Assembly (NCBI GenBank): GCA_022448525.1
Contig: JAKVCX010000008.1
Coordinates: 124,001-188,000, forward strand
Direction of reading: 5' to 3'
DNA length: 64,000 nt
From: Tenacibaculum sp.
GTDB lineage: Bacteria; Bacteroidota; Bacteroidia; Flavobacteriales; Flavobacteriaceae
A model generated the notes under the pieces. The model saw nothing but the letters and a program-made list of their open reading frames with translations, did no database searches and was not told the origin of the DNA. Made by a program: the position numbers and the translations under genes. This document shows, piece by piece, positions 17,843 to 26,956 of this stretch (positions within the stretch are counted from its first letter, which is position 1; each line of letters opens with the position of its first letter).

Positions 17843-18145
17843 TTATGCTAAATCGTCTTTTGCTTCTATTAAATAATGATGACTTACAGATCCTTTGGTT
17901 CTTGCTTCAAGATGAGGTGCATATTCTGGATCGTTCATAAAAGCCATAGCTGCTTCTTTTGATGGCCAACTGATTACAATACGTAAAGCTGCTTCTTGTT
18001 TATTCCCTTCTACTTGTTCGTGTGAAGTGGTTCTTGCTATGTATTTTCCACCATGTTTAGCTACTAATTTATTAGCTGTCGGCAAGTAGTCAGGAATCCA
18101 AGTGTCATTTGTAGGTGTTACGTCTAATATTGAAAAATAGTTCAT
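17843..18145 (-). CDS. DUF1330 domain protein
   Basis: A 100-residue ferredoxin-like (dimeric alpha/beta barrel) protein. DUF1330 features are visible: KLVAKHGGKYIART in the middle, RIVISWPSKEAAMAFMNDPEY, and a run of small residues at the end. These proteins resemble antibiotic-monooxygenase-fold proteins and may be small accessory enzymes. The gene sits between a nitroreductase and an SDR gene with 17-base gaps on each side, clearly in one operon. Confidence 0.88.
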   Translation of the reverse strand: MNYFSILDVTPTNDTWIPDYLPTANKLVAKHGGKYIARTTSHEQVEGNKQEAALRIVISWPSKEAAMAFMNDPEYAPHLEARTKGSVSHHYLIEAKDDLA

Positions 18146-18162
18146 ATTATATTTATTTAAAA

Positions 18163-18837
18163 TTATTTCCAGGTAACTATACTTTCAAACGCTCTCCTAG
18201 ATTTTGGTCTTGCAGGGTCTCCTTTTCGATAACCAAATGCAACCATATATGACAAACCATATTTTGTTGTGTCAATATTAAATTTGTCTTGAAGTAACTT
18301 TTCCACTTTTTCCTGATGAAAACCTTCAATCGGACAACTATCAATTCCAACTAAGGCAGCAGCAGTCATCATATTTCCTAAAGCAATGTAAGTTTGTTTA
18401 GAAGCCCAATCAAATAGTTTTTTGTCAGTATCTAAATTGAAATCTCTTTCTTGAAATTCTCGGTAGAATTTTGAATACATTTCCATTACATCTTCAGGTA
18501 GTTCTTTTATATCTTTCATCATATGTGTAATGTACTCGCTGTCCCATTTAGTCATTGGAGATTTCATGCTTAATCCAAGTACAAAATGACTAGCCGTATC
18601 TAATTTTAAAGGAGCTCCCCAAGCTACTGGTTTTAGTAATTCTCGCAATTCTTTATCTTGAACAACAACAAAATGCCATGGTTCAAATCCGAATGAACTA
18701 GGAGATAGGTTGGCAGTTTTTAAAATAAAATTAATATCATCTTCAGATAATTTTTTACTTGCATCGAATTCTTTTGTAGCGTGCCTAAATTGAAAAGCAT
18801 TTAGTACATCTTCTTTTGAAATTTTAGTGGTATTCAT
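18163..18837 (-). CDS. Nitroreductase family NAD(P)H oxidoreductase
   Basis: NfsB-like FMN enzyme of 224 residues. It has the N-terminal FRHATKEFD with the FMN-contacting RHA, SPSSFGFEPWHFVVV, and the C-terminal GYRKGDPARPKSRR loop. It reduces nitroaromatics, quinones or similar electrophiles with NAD(P)H. It is the first gene of the operon and divergent from the hxlR gene. A palindrome in the shared intergenic region suggests direct control by that regulator. Confidence 0.92.
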   Translation of the reverse strand: MNTTKISKEDVLNAFQFRHATKEFDASKKLSEDDINFILKTANLSPSSFGFEPWHFVVVQDKELRELLKPVAWGAPLKLDTASHFVLGLSMKSPMTKWDSEYITHMMKDIKELPEDVMEMYSKFYREFQERDFNLDTDKKLFDWASKQTYIALGNMMTAAALVGIDSCPIEGFHQEKVEKLLQDKFNIDTTKYGLSYMVAFGYRKGDPARPKSRRAFESIVTWK

Positions 18838-18845
18838 GATTTTTT

Positions 18846-18882
18846 ATACTATAAAAATTATAGTTACAAAATTATTTATAGT
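18846..18882. promoter_or_regulatory. Candidate HxlR operator
   Basis: A perfect palindrome ACTATAA-AAA-TTATAGT (18848-18864) is followed by a further half-site TTATAGT (18876-18882). It lies between the divergent nitroreductase operon and hxlR gene, only 11 bases from the nitroreductase ATG, where repressor binding would block transcription. Based on position and symmetry only. Confidence 0.5.
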
Positions 18883-18933
18883 TTTGTGGTTGTGCAATAA
18901 CGGTCAAAAAGGATAGTATCAAAAAATTATAAT

Positions 18934-19284
18934 ATGCATAAATTTAATGGTAAAGAGTACCCATGCTGTACAAGTTTAACTATGGGAGTTATCGGTGGAA
19001 AATGGAAAACTGTTATTCTATTCTATCTTATCGATGGAAAATTACGTTATAGTGAACTTAGAAAAAAGATGGGAACTGTAACAGAAAGGACGTTGAGTTT
19101 GCAGTTACAACAATTACAAGATGATGGGGTAATTCAACGAGAGGTTTTTTATACCAAACCACCTTTAAAAGTAGAATATTCATTAACTGAATTTGGAAAA
19201 AGTTTAATTCCACTTTTGCAGGCAATTGCACAGTGGGGAGATTATGCTTTAGAGAATTATTCACCAAAAGAGACTGTTGATTAA
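18934..19284 (+). CDS. HxlR family transcriptional regulator
   Basis: Winged-helix DNA-binding protein of 116 residues. It begins with the family pattern C-x-x-x-x-x-x-x-x-GGKWK (CCTSLTMGVIGGKWKTVIL), including a pair of cysteines near residues 9-10, which in related YodB/HypR proteins sense quinones or other electrophiles. The recognition region reads ERTLSLQLQQLQDDGVI. It faces the nitroreductase-DUF1330-SDR-LLM operon and is very probably its regulator. Its stop overlaps the end of the convergent hydrolase gene by four bases. Confidence 0.92.
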   Translation: MHKFNGKEYPCCTSLTMGVIGGKWKTVILFYLIDGKLRYSELRKKMGTVTERTLSLQLQQLQDDGVIQREVFYTKPPLKVEYSLTEFGKSLIPLLQAIAQWGDYALENYSPKETVD

Positions 19285-19901
19285 TTTACGGGAAACAATG
19301 TTTCTACTATTATTTTAGCTGCTTCTTTACTACCTTTTACGGAAGGATGAAAGCCATCGCTACCGTAAAATGAATAGTCATTATGTTCATCAATGAAATT
19401 TTTCCAGTGAGTACCTACAGAAAGTAATAATGAATTATTGATTTTTGCTGCGTATGCATGGTTTTCAATGACTTTATCAAAAGTTTGATAGTAATGAATT
19501 GATGGCCATACCATGAAATAGCAAAGTTTTGCGTTGTTTTCCTTACAAATAACATTCAATTTTTTACCATATTCTATGAGCATATTTTTTCCTAGGTTTT
19601 GCGAAGATGGTCCTTGTTGAATAATTACATAATCAAAACTTTTAGAACTAATTAGCTTTTGAATTTTTCCATCTCTCCAATGATCTTCAATCGCATAATT
19701 GGGATGAGCAATCATTTCTGTTTTAATGTTGATTCCCTTATTTGAAAATGCGTAATTAACTACTAGTTTTGGTAAGTTATTATAATAGGTTAAACTATTT
19801 CCAATAAACAATATGGCAATTTCATTATCCTTGTTTTCTTGTGAATTCGTTTGAAAAGAAATAAGAAAAGTCAATACAAATCCCAATAAATATGATTTCA
19901 T
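19281..19901 (-). CDS. Exported SGNH/GDSL-type hydrolase
   Basis: A 206-residue protein with a signal peptide (about residues 1-20, ending TNSQ). Block I reads FIGNSLTYYNN with the nucleophilic serine, and the catalytic DGFHP supplies the Asp-x-x-His pair near the C-terminus. QQGPSSQ lies between. These features identify an SGNH esterase/lipase fold acting outside the inner membrane, perhaps on acetylated glycans. It stands alone in its direction and converges with the hxlR gene. The substrate cannot be deduced. Confidence 0.85.
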   Translation of the reverse strand: MKSYLLGFVLTFLISFQTNSQENKDNEIAILFIGNSLTYYNNLPKLVVNYAFSNKGINIKTEMIAHPNYAIEDHWRDGKIQKLISSKSFDYVIIQQGPSSQNLGKNMLIEYGKKLNVICKENNAKLCYFMVWPSIHYYQTFDKVIENHAYAAKINNSLLLSVGTHWKNFIDEHNDYSFYGSDGFHPSVKGSKEAAKIIVETLFPVN

Positions 19902-19974
19902 TTTTTAGGTAAAAATTTCTTTCAAGTTAATCCAATAGATAATCTATGTGCGTTAAATAAAATCTAAATTTTAT

Positions 19975-21048
19975 TTATAATTTAATTTGGATGTTTTTAG
20001 GAATCGCTTCTTTATGAACTAAAAGAGAAATTGTTTTTAATAATAAAGTGTTTTTTGACATGTAAATGTAACCTCCCAGTTCGTTATTACCTTCTGAATT
20101 TTTAAGTATGTAATAGATTTTTCCTTTCGAGTCTACTGCCTTTCCAATTAAATGCATGTTATGGTCATCCGTTGTAGATTTATCTTCGAATGTTATCTGT
20201 CTCCATTCTTGTGTTACTTTTTTGGTTTCTTCTTCCTTTGTTAACTCTAAAATTCCTTTTTTAAACTTAAAATTAGGTTCACTTGCGTCACCATCCCAAG
20301 CTAAACTATAACCATTGACAAGAGCATTTTCAATAACTGCTTCAAAATCTTGAATTGGTAAGTTTAAATATTTGTTATTGTTCCAATTTGCAGGAATCTT
20401 TAATTCGGATTTTTTATAAAATGGGAGATGACTATAACTTGTAATTTCCACATATTCATCTGGATTTATTCCAACGTAATTTTTAGCAAACGTTTGTGGT
20501 GTATATTCTTTTCCATTGTATGTAAAAGTAGTAGGGATTTTTCCTAAATACGCATCAAGAACTCCTTCTAAAGATTTCTTCCAACTGTTTGGTTTTATTC
20601 TTCCATATCCACTTGTGGCAACAGAACTTAACATTGCAGAAATTAAATTATCCATCTCTACATGATCGTGTTGCCAATCATCTTTTATTCTACCAGTGTA
20701 AATTTCCTGAGGAATAGCACCATATTTTTTATAAGCAGAAAGAACACTAAAAGTTAAATCTCCTGCATCTAACCATGTTTTTCCTTTTGTTTCAACATAT
20801 TTTTCAGCTTTCTCTAAGTAAGTTGGTGTAACATAGAAAATAGGAGAAAGGTTAATTTTTTCTTTGCCTAATCTTAAAGCTTCTGTTTCTATAAAAGATG
20901 TTGTTGCAAAACTCCAGCATGTTCCTGATGATTGTTGGTCTTTTAAATCTGTAGATTCAAGAAAAATAACTTTTTTAAATGTTTTTTTACTTTGGCTATA
21001 ACCGATTTGTAAAATTATGATTAATAGAAGTGTAGTTAGTTTTTTCAT
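19975..21048 (-). CDS. Exported C1-family (bleomycin hydrolase-like) cysteine peptidase
   Basis: A 357-residue protein with a signal peptide ending GYSQ. The catalytic cysteine is C44 in QQSSGTCWSFATT. The histidine is in DDHNMHLIGKAVD and the asparagine in YYILKNSEGNN, completing the papain triad. The layout follows the C1B aminopeptidase C/bleomycin hydrolase group. Unlike the cytosolic enzymes it carries an export signal, as do several Bacteroidota members. The ATG at 21048 is preferred over 21072 because it directly starts the signal peptide. Confidence 0.87.
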   Translation of the reverse strand: MKKLTTLLLIIILQIGYSQSKKTFKKVIFLESTDLKDQQSSGTCWSFATTSFIETEALRLGKEKINLSPIFYVTPTYLEKAEKYVETKGKTWLDAGDLTFSVLSAYKKYGAIPQEIYTGRIKDDWQHDHVEMDNLISAMLSSVATSGYGRIKPNSWKKSLEGVLDAYLGKIPTTFTYNGKEYTPQTFAKNYVGINPDEYVEITSYSHLPFYKKSELKIPANWNNNKYLNLPIQDFEAVIENALVNGYSLAWDGDASEPNFKFKKGILELTKEEETKKVTQEWRQITFEDKSTTDDHNMHLIGKAVDSKGKIYYILKNSEGNNELGGYIYMSKNTLLLKTISLLVHKEAIPKNIQIKL

Positions 21049-21056
21049 GTCTTTAA

Positions 21057-21088
21057 TTTTGCTTAAAGACATGAAAAATTACAATTTG
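21057..21088 (+). promoter_or_regulatory. Candidate promoter of the ncRNA at 21095
   Basis: TTTTG (21057-21061), 18 bases, then TACAATTTG (21080-21088), a -7 element with one extra base in the TA-to-TTTG gap. It points into the gene-free stretch that ends with a strong plus-strand terminator. Confidence 0.4.
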
Positions 21089-21094
21089 TTACTT

Positions 21095-21277
21095 TTTTTT
21101 GAAAAAAAAGTAGGGTGTTTTCCCCTGTAGTTGTTTTATATCCGTGAAGCCGATCTTCAATACTGAGATTTCTATGGGTAAGGGCATAATAAATTAAAGT
21201 AAGATATGCTTCCAAAAAGTTTGATCGAATGGGTTGCCATAATGTTTTGAGGGAAACAACAGCAACCCATTTTTTTA
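21095..21277 (+). ncRNA. Candidate structured small RNA, possibly 6S RNA
   Basis: About 180 gene-free bases on the plus strand between two minus-strand genes, with a promoter-like element before and a hairpin plus T-run at the end. A long bulged closing stem can form between the ends: GGGT (21113-21116) with ACCC (21265-21268), GTT (21117-21119) with AAC (21258-21260), and TTCCC (21120-21124) with GGGAA (21251-21255). Inside are small hairpins (GAAG...CTTC, 21146-21158; GCATA...TATGC, 21184-21209). A closing stem, bubble and apical stem of this length recall 6S RNA, and CCCCTG (21122-21127) opposite GAGGG (21249-21253) resembles the E. coli pattern. The 6S label is tentative; a leader for the peptidase gene on the other strand is the alternative. 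Confidence 0.45.
21228..21277 (+). terminator. Plus-strand terminator of the candidate ncRNA
   Basis: ATGGGTTGC (21229-21237) pairs perfectly with GCAACCCAT (21262-21270). An inner hairpin TGTTT...AAACA lies within, and seven T residues follow. There is no comparable T-run on the minus strand. Confidence 0.75.
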
Positions 21278-21291
21278 TTCAAATAAATAAT

Positions 21292-22662
21292 CTATCCGAT
21301 AACTCCTTCCGGATTATATCCTAAATAAGGAACATCTTTTTCAACAAAATTAATTCCGTAGTCTTCCAGTTCCTTTAAAATAGGTTTGTAAACTTCTTTG
21401 TTAATTGGAAGTTGAACACCAGGAGTTGTTATTTCTCCATTAAGTATTTTTAAAGTAGCCATTGCTACTGGTAGTCCAACAGTCTTTGCCATTGCCGTAT
21501 AGGTTTGATCATCTCCTTTAATTATCATACTACTTTCAATTTGGTGTTTTCCCTTCTGGTCTTTATATCCAAATTTATGATGCATGACAATCATATCTTT
21601 ATCATCTTCCTGTAAAGTCCAAGAATCCATCAAAATTTTCTGAAGAATTTGTGCAGGAGTTGCATTCTTTAATTCAACTCTTTTTTGTCCATTAAAAATA
21701 TCTAATTCAAGAAACTTTGCCCACATAATATCATCTTGATCAATTTTTAAATAGGATCTAAATTTTAATTCTACAGAGTCAGACGGCGAATAAGCTAAGA
21801 AAGAATTCGTGAAATCACGATAACTCATATGTTCCGATCCTTCAATCGTGTAACTGTCATCAGTCATTCCTAATTGAACGAATACATTCCAAGCTCTTGA
21901 AAACCCAACTTTTCTTACAGTACCTCGATACATTGTTGGAATATCTTCCAAACCATAAATGCTTCTATATTTTAAAGAATCTCTATTGGCATAAGCTTCG
22001 AATTGTCCACTTCCGTTAATTGTTAAAAATTCAGTTCTTCTGAATAATTTGTGATAAGGAATGTATTTATAAGATCCTTCTTGAATAAATTTAGAAGCAC
22101 CACCTTGTCCGGCTAAAACAACGTTTCTTGGATTCCAAGTGAACTTATAGTTCCATAAATTAGTGTCGCTTTCAGGTGCAACCAACCCACCACAGAAGGA
22201 TTCGAACAATAACATTTCTCCGCCATTTTCACGAATTTTATCAATAACATCCATAGCACTCATGTGGTCAATTCCTGGATCAAGACCAATTTCGTTCATG
22301 AAAATCAATCCTTTTGATTTTGCTTCATCGTCAAGCGCTTGCATTTCTTTAGATACATACGAAGCGGTAACCATATGTTTTTCAAACTCTATACAATTCT
22401 TAGCGACTTCAACATGTAAATGAGCAGGTAACATTGAAATGACAATGTCCGATTGTTGAATTGCTTTTTTACGTTCTTCTTCATTAAAAACATCCAATTG
22501 AATCGCAGAAGCATTTGGATGATTGTTAATCTTTTGTTCTGCATTTTTTACAGAAAGATCACCAATAGTAATATGTAAATTCTCCGTTGAAGATTTGTCA
22601 AGTAAATATTTTATTAAGGAAGAGCTTGATCTTCCAGCTCCAATAATCAGTATATTTCTCAT
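21292..22662 (-). CDS. Saccharopine dehydrogenase family protein
   Basis: A 456-residue NAD(P)-dependent dehydrogenase. The Rossmann motif GAGRSSSSLIKYL begins at about residue 8. The mid-region MNEIGLDPGIDHM, with ESFCGGLVAPE shortly after, is characteristic of saccharopine reductase/LYS9-type enzymes. It probably cleaves or forms saccharopine in lysine metabolism, most likely lysine catabolism via aminoadipate semialdehyde. A carboxynorspermidine-type activity is less likely but not excluded. No other lysine genes are adjacent. It is divergent from the DUF423 gene. Confidence 0.85.
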   Translation of the reverse strand: MRNILIIGAGRSSSSLIKYLLDKSSTENLHITIGDLSVKNAEQKINNHPNASAIQLDVFNEEERKKAIQQSDIVISMLPAHLHVEVAKNCIEFEKHMVTASYVSKEMQALDDEAKSKGLIFMNEIGLDPGIDHMSAMDVIDKIRENGGEMLLFESFCGGLVAPESDTNLWNYKFTWNPRNVVLAGQGGASKFIQEGSYKYIPYHKLFRRTEFLTINGSGQFEAYANRDSLKYRSIYGLEDIPTMYRGTVRKVGFSRAWNVFVQLGMTDDSYTIEGSEHMSYRDFTNSFLAYSPSDSVELKFRSYLKIDQDDIMWAKFLELDIFNGQKRVELKNATPAQILQKILMDSWTLQEDDKDMIVMHHKFGYKDQKGKHQIESSMIIKGDDQTYTAMAKTVGLPVAMATLKILNGEITTPGVQLPINKEVYKPILKELEDYGINFVEKDVPYLGYNPEGVIG

Positions 22663-22742
22663 CTATTTATGTAGTAAATTTGTTTGTTTTTTGAAGCAAA
22701 AACACTTTGCTAAAAGTTTAATATTTAACAAATATAACAATA

Positions 22743-23123
22743 ATGTATAAAAATTTAACAATAATTACGTTTTTAGGAGCTGTATCAATTATTTTAGGAG
22801 CTTTCGGAGCTCATGCACTCAAAGAAAGCTTAACTCCTGAGGCATTAAAAAGTTTTGAAACTGCGGTCAGATATCAAATGTATCATGTAATTGTTCTACT
22901 GCTAGTTAATTTTACTGATCACATTTCCTTAAACTTAAAGAACAAATTGACCCTTATTTTCATTTCCGGGATCGCTCTTTTTTCTGGGTCTATTTATTTA
23001 ATTTATTTGTTGGGAGTGCCAGTTAGCAGTATTTGGTTTGTAACTCCACTGGGTGGATTTATCTTAATTATTGGTTGGATTCTGTTGTTTTATGAATTCC
23101 TCAAAAAATCCATGAAAAAATAA
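22743..23123 (+). CDS. DUF423 family membrane protein
   Basis: A 126-residue protein with four hydrophobic helices. The opening matches DUF423 (YgdD): GAVSIILGAFGAHALKE, followed by FETAVRYQMYHVIVLL. It is an inner-membrane protein of unknown function that is widely conserved. It stands between the divergent saccharopine dehydrogenase gene and pckA, with no obvious partner. Confidence 0.92.
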   Translation: MYKNLTIITFLGAVSIILGAFGAHALKESLTPEALKSFETAVRYQMYHVIVLLLVNFTDHISLNLKNKLTLIFISGIALFSGSIYLIYLLGVPVSSIWFVTPLGGFILIIGWILLFYEFLKKSMKK

Positions 23124-23171
23124 ATTCTTAATAAATCATTGGTAATAAGAAGCAGTTTAAACAAAAAGATT

Positions 23172-23179
23172 TATTTTTG
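23172..23179 (+). promoter_or_regulatory. pckA -7 element
   Basis: TATTTTTG matches TAnnTTTG and lies 32 bases before the pckA ATG. No clear -33 box at the usual spacing. Confidence 0.45.
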
Positions 23180-23211
23180 TCGAAAATAAAACACAACTAA
23201 AAAGATATTAG

Positions 23212-24825
23212 ATGACAAATCTTGAAACGAAAACGATTTCGTTAGAATCATTAGGTATTAAGAGTTCTACGGTTCGTTATCAGTTAACTTCAGAGGAGTT
23301 ACACGGTTTAACTATTGAAAAAGGACAAGGTAAAGAATCTGCGTTTGGTGCTATTGCAGTAAATACAGGTGAGTTTACAGGAAGGTCTCCTATGGATAGA
23401 TTCATAGTTAAAGACGAAATCACTAAAGATGAGATTTGGTGGGGAGATATTAACATCCCTTTCGATTCTGACAAGTTTGATAAATTATATGATAAAGTAA
23501 CTGCATATCTTTCTGATAAAGAGATTTTCGTTAGAGATAGTTATGCATGTGCTGATGAAGATTATAAGTTAAATATTAGAGTTGTAAACGAATATCCATG
23601 GAGTAACATGTTTGCTTATAACATGTTTTTACGTCCAACAGCTGAAGAACTAAAAGATTTTTCTCCAGAGTGGACAGTAATTAACGCACCTGGATTTATG
23701 GCAGATGCCGAGGTTGATGGAACTCGTCAACATAATTTTGCAATCTTAAACTTTTCAAGAAAAGTAGCTTTAATTGGTGGAACTGGATATACAGGAGAAA
23801 TCAAAAAAGGAATTTTCTCAGCATTAAACTTTATTTTACCAGTGTATAAAAACACTTTACCAATGCACTGTTCTGCGAATGTTGGTAAAGATGGAGATAC
23901 AGCAATTTTCTTTGGATTATCGGGAACTGGAAAAACAACATTATCTACTGATCCAAACAGAAGTTTAATTGGAGATGATGAGCATGGATGGACTTCTGAA
24001 AACACCGTTTTCAATTTTGAAGGAGGATGTTATGCTAAGGTTATTGATCTTTCTCAAGAAAAAGAGCCTGAAATTTACGGAGCAATCAAAAAAGGAGCAA
24101 TACTTGAGAATGTTGTAATGGATAAGAAGGGAAATGTAGATTTCGCTGATACAACTATTACTCAAAACACTCGTGTGAGTTATCCAATTCACCATATTGA
24201 AAATATTAGAGTTCCTTCTATTGGAAAGAATCCTAAAAATATTTTCTTCTTAACAGCAGATGCATTCGGCGTGTTACCTCCAATTTCAAAATTAACTCCA
24301 GGTCAGGCTGCTTATCACTTTATTTCAGGATATACAGCTAAGGTTGCTGGAACAGAAGCAGGTGTTACTGAGCCATTACCAAGTTTCTCAGCTTGTTTTG
24401 GAGCGCCATTTATGCCATTACACCCAACTCGTTATGCAGAAATGTTAAGCGAGAAAATGAAAGAAACTGGTGTTAATGTTTGGTTAGTAAATACAGGATG
24501 GTTTGCTGGTCCTTATGGAGTAGGAAACAGAATGAAATTAAAATATACTCGTGCAATGATTGAGGCAGCTCTTAACGGAGGTTTACCTGAAGAAATCACG
24601 TATGAAGATTATCACATTCACTCAGTATTTGGTTTAGCACAACCAAGAAAGTGTCCTGGAATTCCATCGGAATTATTAAGTCAGCGTCAAGCTTGGAATA
24701 ATGATGAAGGATATTATGAAACAGCACATAAATTAGCAGATTCTTTTAGAGCTAACTTTAAGAAGTTTGAAGAATATGCCAATGAAGAGATATTAGCAGG
24801 TGGTCCACCGATCATCAAAAAATAA
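23212..24825 (+). CDS. pckA: Phosphoenolpyruvate carboxykinase (ATP)
   Basis: PckA of 537 residues, which converts oxaloacetate and ATP to PEP, CO2 and ADP, the first committed step of gluconeogenesis. The kinase-1a P-loop GLSGTGKTT is at residues 235-243 and is followed by the metal-binding LIGDDEHGW (kinase-2). The substrate-binding FTGRSPMDRF is near the N-terminus. Length equals other ATP-dependent enzymes. It is cytoplasmic and monocistronic, and fits a bacterium living on amino acids or other gluconeogenic substrates, as also suggested by the hydroxyproline operon in this window. Confidence 0.97.
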   Translation: MTNLETKTISLESLGIKSSTVRYQLTSEELHGLTIEKGQGKESAFGAIAVNTGEFTGRSPMDRFIVKDEITKDEIWWGDINIPFDSDKFDKLYDKVTAYLSDKEIFVRDSYACADEDYKLNIRVVNEYPWSNMFAYNMFLRPTAEELKDFSPEWTVINAPGFMADAEVDGTRQHNFAILNFSRKVALIGGTGYTGEIKKGIFSALNFILPVYKNTLPMHCSANVGKDGDTAIFFGLSGTGKTTLSTDPNRSLIGDDEHGWTSENTVFNFEGGCYAKVIDLSQEKEPEIYGAIKKGAILENVVMDKKGNVDFADTTITQNTRVSYPIHHIENIRVPSIGKNPKNIFFLTADAFGVLPPISKLTPGQAAYHFISGYTAKVAGTEAGVTEPLPSFSACFGAPFMPLHPTRYAEMLSEKMKETGVNVWLVNTGWFAGPYGVGNRMKLKYTRAMIEAALNGGLPEEITYEDYHIHSVFGLAQPRKCPGIPSELLSQRQAWNNDEGYYETAHKLADSFRANFKKFEEYANEEILAGGPPIIKK

Positions 24826-24832
24826 TAAATTG

Positions 24833-24862
24833 AAAGCATCCTTTTTAGGATGCTTTTTTTTT
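24833..24862 (+). terminator. pckA terminator
   Basis: Stem AAAGCATCC (24833-24841) and GGATGCTTT (24848-24856) with a T-run of nine. Confidence 0.9.
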
Positions 24863-24897
24863 GAAAACTGATTACTTTAGCATAAAAGAACTCATAT

Positions 24898-26520
24898 ATG
24901 ACAATACAAGGGAAGATAGTTGATATTATAAATAGAAAGATTTTTACAGGAGAAGTTGAAGTAGAAAATGGAAAGATAAAATCAATAAGAGAAAGTAATC
25001 ATACTAATGAAACATATATTCTACCTGGTTTTGTTGATGCACACATACACATAGAAAGTTCAATGTTGGTTCCATCTGAATTTGCTAAAATAGCTGTTAC
25101 TCATGGAACCGTTGCAACAGTTTCTGATCCTCATGAAATAGCTAATGTTTTGGGATTAGAAGGAGTGTATTTTATGATTGATAACGGAAAGAAAGTTCCT
25201 TTAAAATTTAATTTCGGAGCACCTTCATGTGTGCCTGCTACTTCCTTCGAAAGTGCGGGTGCTGTCATAGATTCTGAAGATATAAAAGTCTTACTACAAA
25301 ACCCGGATATAAAGTATTTGGCAGAAATGATGAATTATCCAGGTGTAATTCATCAAGATAGCGAGGTGTTAAAAAAGATAGCTTGGGCAAAGTATTTTGG
25401 AAAACCCGTTGATGGTCATGCTCCAGGTTTAAGAGGTAAAAGCTTATGGAAGTATATAGCGGCTGGTATAAAAACTGATCACGAATGTTTTACATATAGG
25501 GAAGGGTTAGAAAAGTTACAAAGAGGAATGAAAGTAATTATTCGAGAAGGAAGTGCGGCCAAAAACTTTGAAGCGTTAATTGATCTACTACCTGAGCATT
25601 ATGAGAATATGATGTTTTGTTCTGATGACAAACATCCAGATGATTTATTAGTAGGTCATTTAAATCAACTTTGTGAACGCGCTGTAGCTAAAGGAATAGA
25701 TGTGTTTAAAGTTTTAAAAGCGGCTTGTGTAAATCCAGTAAAACATTACAATTTAGATGTTGGATTGTTAAAAGAAGGTGATGATGCTGATTTTATTGTT
25801 GTAGAAGATTTAGAGAAATTCAATGTTTTACAAACTTACATCAATGGAGAGTTAGTTGCTGAGAATGGTGAATCATTTGTGAAATCTGTTGAATTTGAAG
25901 TATTGAATAACTTCAATACTGATGTAAAGAAGAATTCGGATTTTGAATTTCATTCTGCATCGGAAAAGATTCGAGTTATTGAAGCGTTAGATGGCGAATT
26001 GGTTACTAATGAAATAGAAACAGATTCATTAATTAAAGATGGATATTTAGTTTCAGATGTTGATAATGATGTTTTAAAAATGACGGTTGTAAATCGTTAT
26101 AAAAATGCTGAACCTGCCATAGCATTTATCAAAAACTTTGGTTTGAAGGAAGGAGCAATTGCTAGTTCTGTAGGCCATGATTCACATAATATTATTGCAG
26201 TTGGAGTTTCTGACGAAGCAATTTGTAAGGCAGTTAATTTATTAATTGAGAATAAGGGTGGTATTTGTGCCGTAAATGATTCAATAGAAAAAGTGGTTGC
26301 ATTACCAGTTGCTGGAATTATGAGCGATCAACCAGCTGATGTTATCGGAAAAGCCTATGCCCAATTGGATAAAATGGCAAAAGAAATGGGAAGTAAATTA
26401 AGAGCTCCTTACATGACTTTATCTTTTATGGCTTTATTGGTTATTCCTGCATTGAAGTTATCGGATAAAGGACTATTTGATGGAAATTCATTTAAATTTA
26501 CTTCTGTAGAAATTAAATAA
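24898..26520 (+). CDS. ade: Adenine deaminase
   Basis: Amidohydrolase-superfamily enzyme of 540 residues, AdeC type, which converts adenine to hypoxanthine and ammonia in purine salvage. Metal-binding HxH lies in [44 protein letters not shown] and the C-terminal VGHDSHNI complete the family pattern. It is cytoplasmic and monocistronic, bounded by the pckA terminator upstream and a bidirectional terminator downstream. Confidence 0.95.
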   Translation: MTIQGKIVDIINRKIFTGEVEVENGKIKSIRESNHTNETYILPGFVDAHIHIESSMLVPSEFAKIAVTHGTVATVSDPHEIANVLGLEGVYFMIDNGKKVPLKFNFGAPSCVPATSFESAGAVIDSEDIKVLLQNPDIKYLAEMMNYPGVIHQDSEVLKKIAWAKYFGKPVDGHAPGLRGKSLWKYIAAGIKTDHECFTYREGLEKLQRGMKVIIREGSAAKNFEALIDLLPEHYENMMFCSDDKHPDDLLVGHLNQLCERAVAKGIDVFKVLKAACVNPVKHYNLDVGLLKEGDDADFIVVEDLEKFNVLQTYINGELVAENGESFVKSVEFEVLNNFNTDVKKNSDFEFHSASEKIRVIEALDGELVTNEIETDSLIKDGYLVSDVDNDVLKMTVVNRYKNAEPAIAFIKNFGLKEGAIASSVGHDSHNIIAVGVSDEAICKAVNLLIENKGGICAVNDSIEKVVALPVAGIMSDQPADVIGKAYAQLDKMAKEMGSKLRAPYMTLSFMALLVIPALKLSDKGLFDGNSFKFTSVEIK

Positions 26521-26540
26521 AGGGCAATTCTAAAAAATAA

Positions 26541-26577
26541 AAAAAGCAAATGGAAAATTTTTTCTATTTGCTTTTTG
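26541..26577. terminator. Bidirectional terminator between ade and the small-protein cluster
   Basis: AAAAAGCAAAT (26541-26551) pairs with ATTTGCTTTTT (26566-26576). A or T runs on both sides allow it to serve both convergent units. Confidence 0.85.
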
Positions 26578-26601
26578 ATTTATGAGATAGAGTTGAACTG
26601 T

Positions 26602-26910
26602 TTACCATCGAGCTACAGTTTCTCTATTTTGATACACTACGTTACCATATTCAGTGATTTCAAATTTGCATTCTAACGAAGAGTTTGCGAAATCTGAAGT
26701 TAATTCTCCACTAAGTTGTTGTAGTCCTAGGTTTTTCCAAATGGTTTGAGTTGGTTGTTCAGGTGTCATGGTTCCATTTCCTATATTAAGCCCATCAATG
26801 CTTAATGAAGTTGTTATAGTATTCGTTGCAGTATCAATGCTATATGCAATTTCAAGTCCTCCAATATGACTTGTTCCTTTAATCGGAGTTGTTTGTGTGT
26901 TATTTGACAT
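26602..26910 (-). CDS. Small hypothetical protein of the beta-rich cluster
   Basis: A 102-residue protein without a signal peptide or membrane segment. It is rich in Thr, Ser, Gly and Asn with alternating hydrophobic residues, suggesting beta strands. It contains one Cys and ends NRETVARW. It is the last gene of the minus-strand row 28300-26602 of small leaderless proteins. I recognise no family. The spacing to the preceding gene is 46 bases, so it may share its transcript. Function is unknown. Confidence 0.7.
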   Translation of the reverse strand: MSNNTQTTPIKGTSHIGGLEIAYSIDTATNTITTSLSIDGLNIGNGTMTPEQPTQTIWKNLGLQQLSGELTSDFANSSLECKFEITEYGNVVYQNRETVARW

Positions 26911-26956
26911 TGTTTTGTGTTTTTAATTAGTATTGAGTTTGTTGTGTTTCTATATT

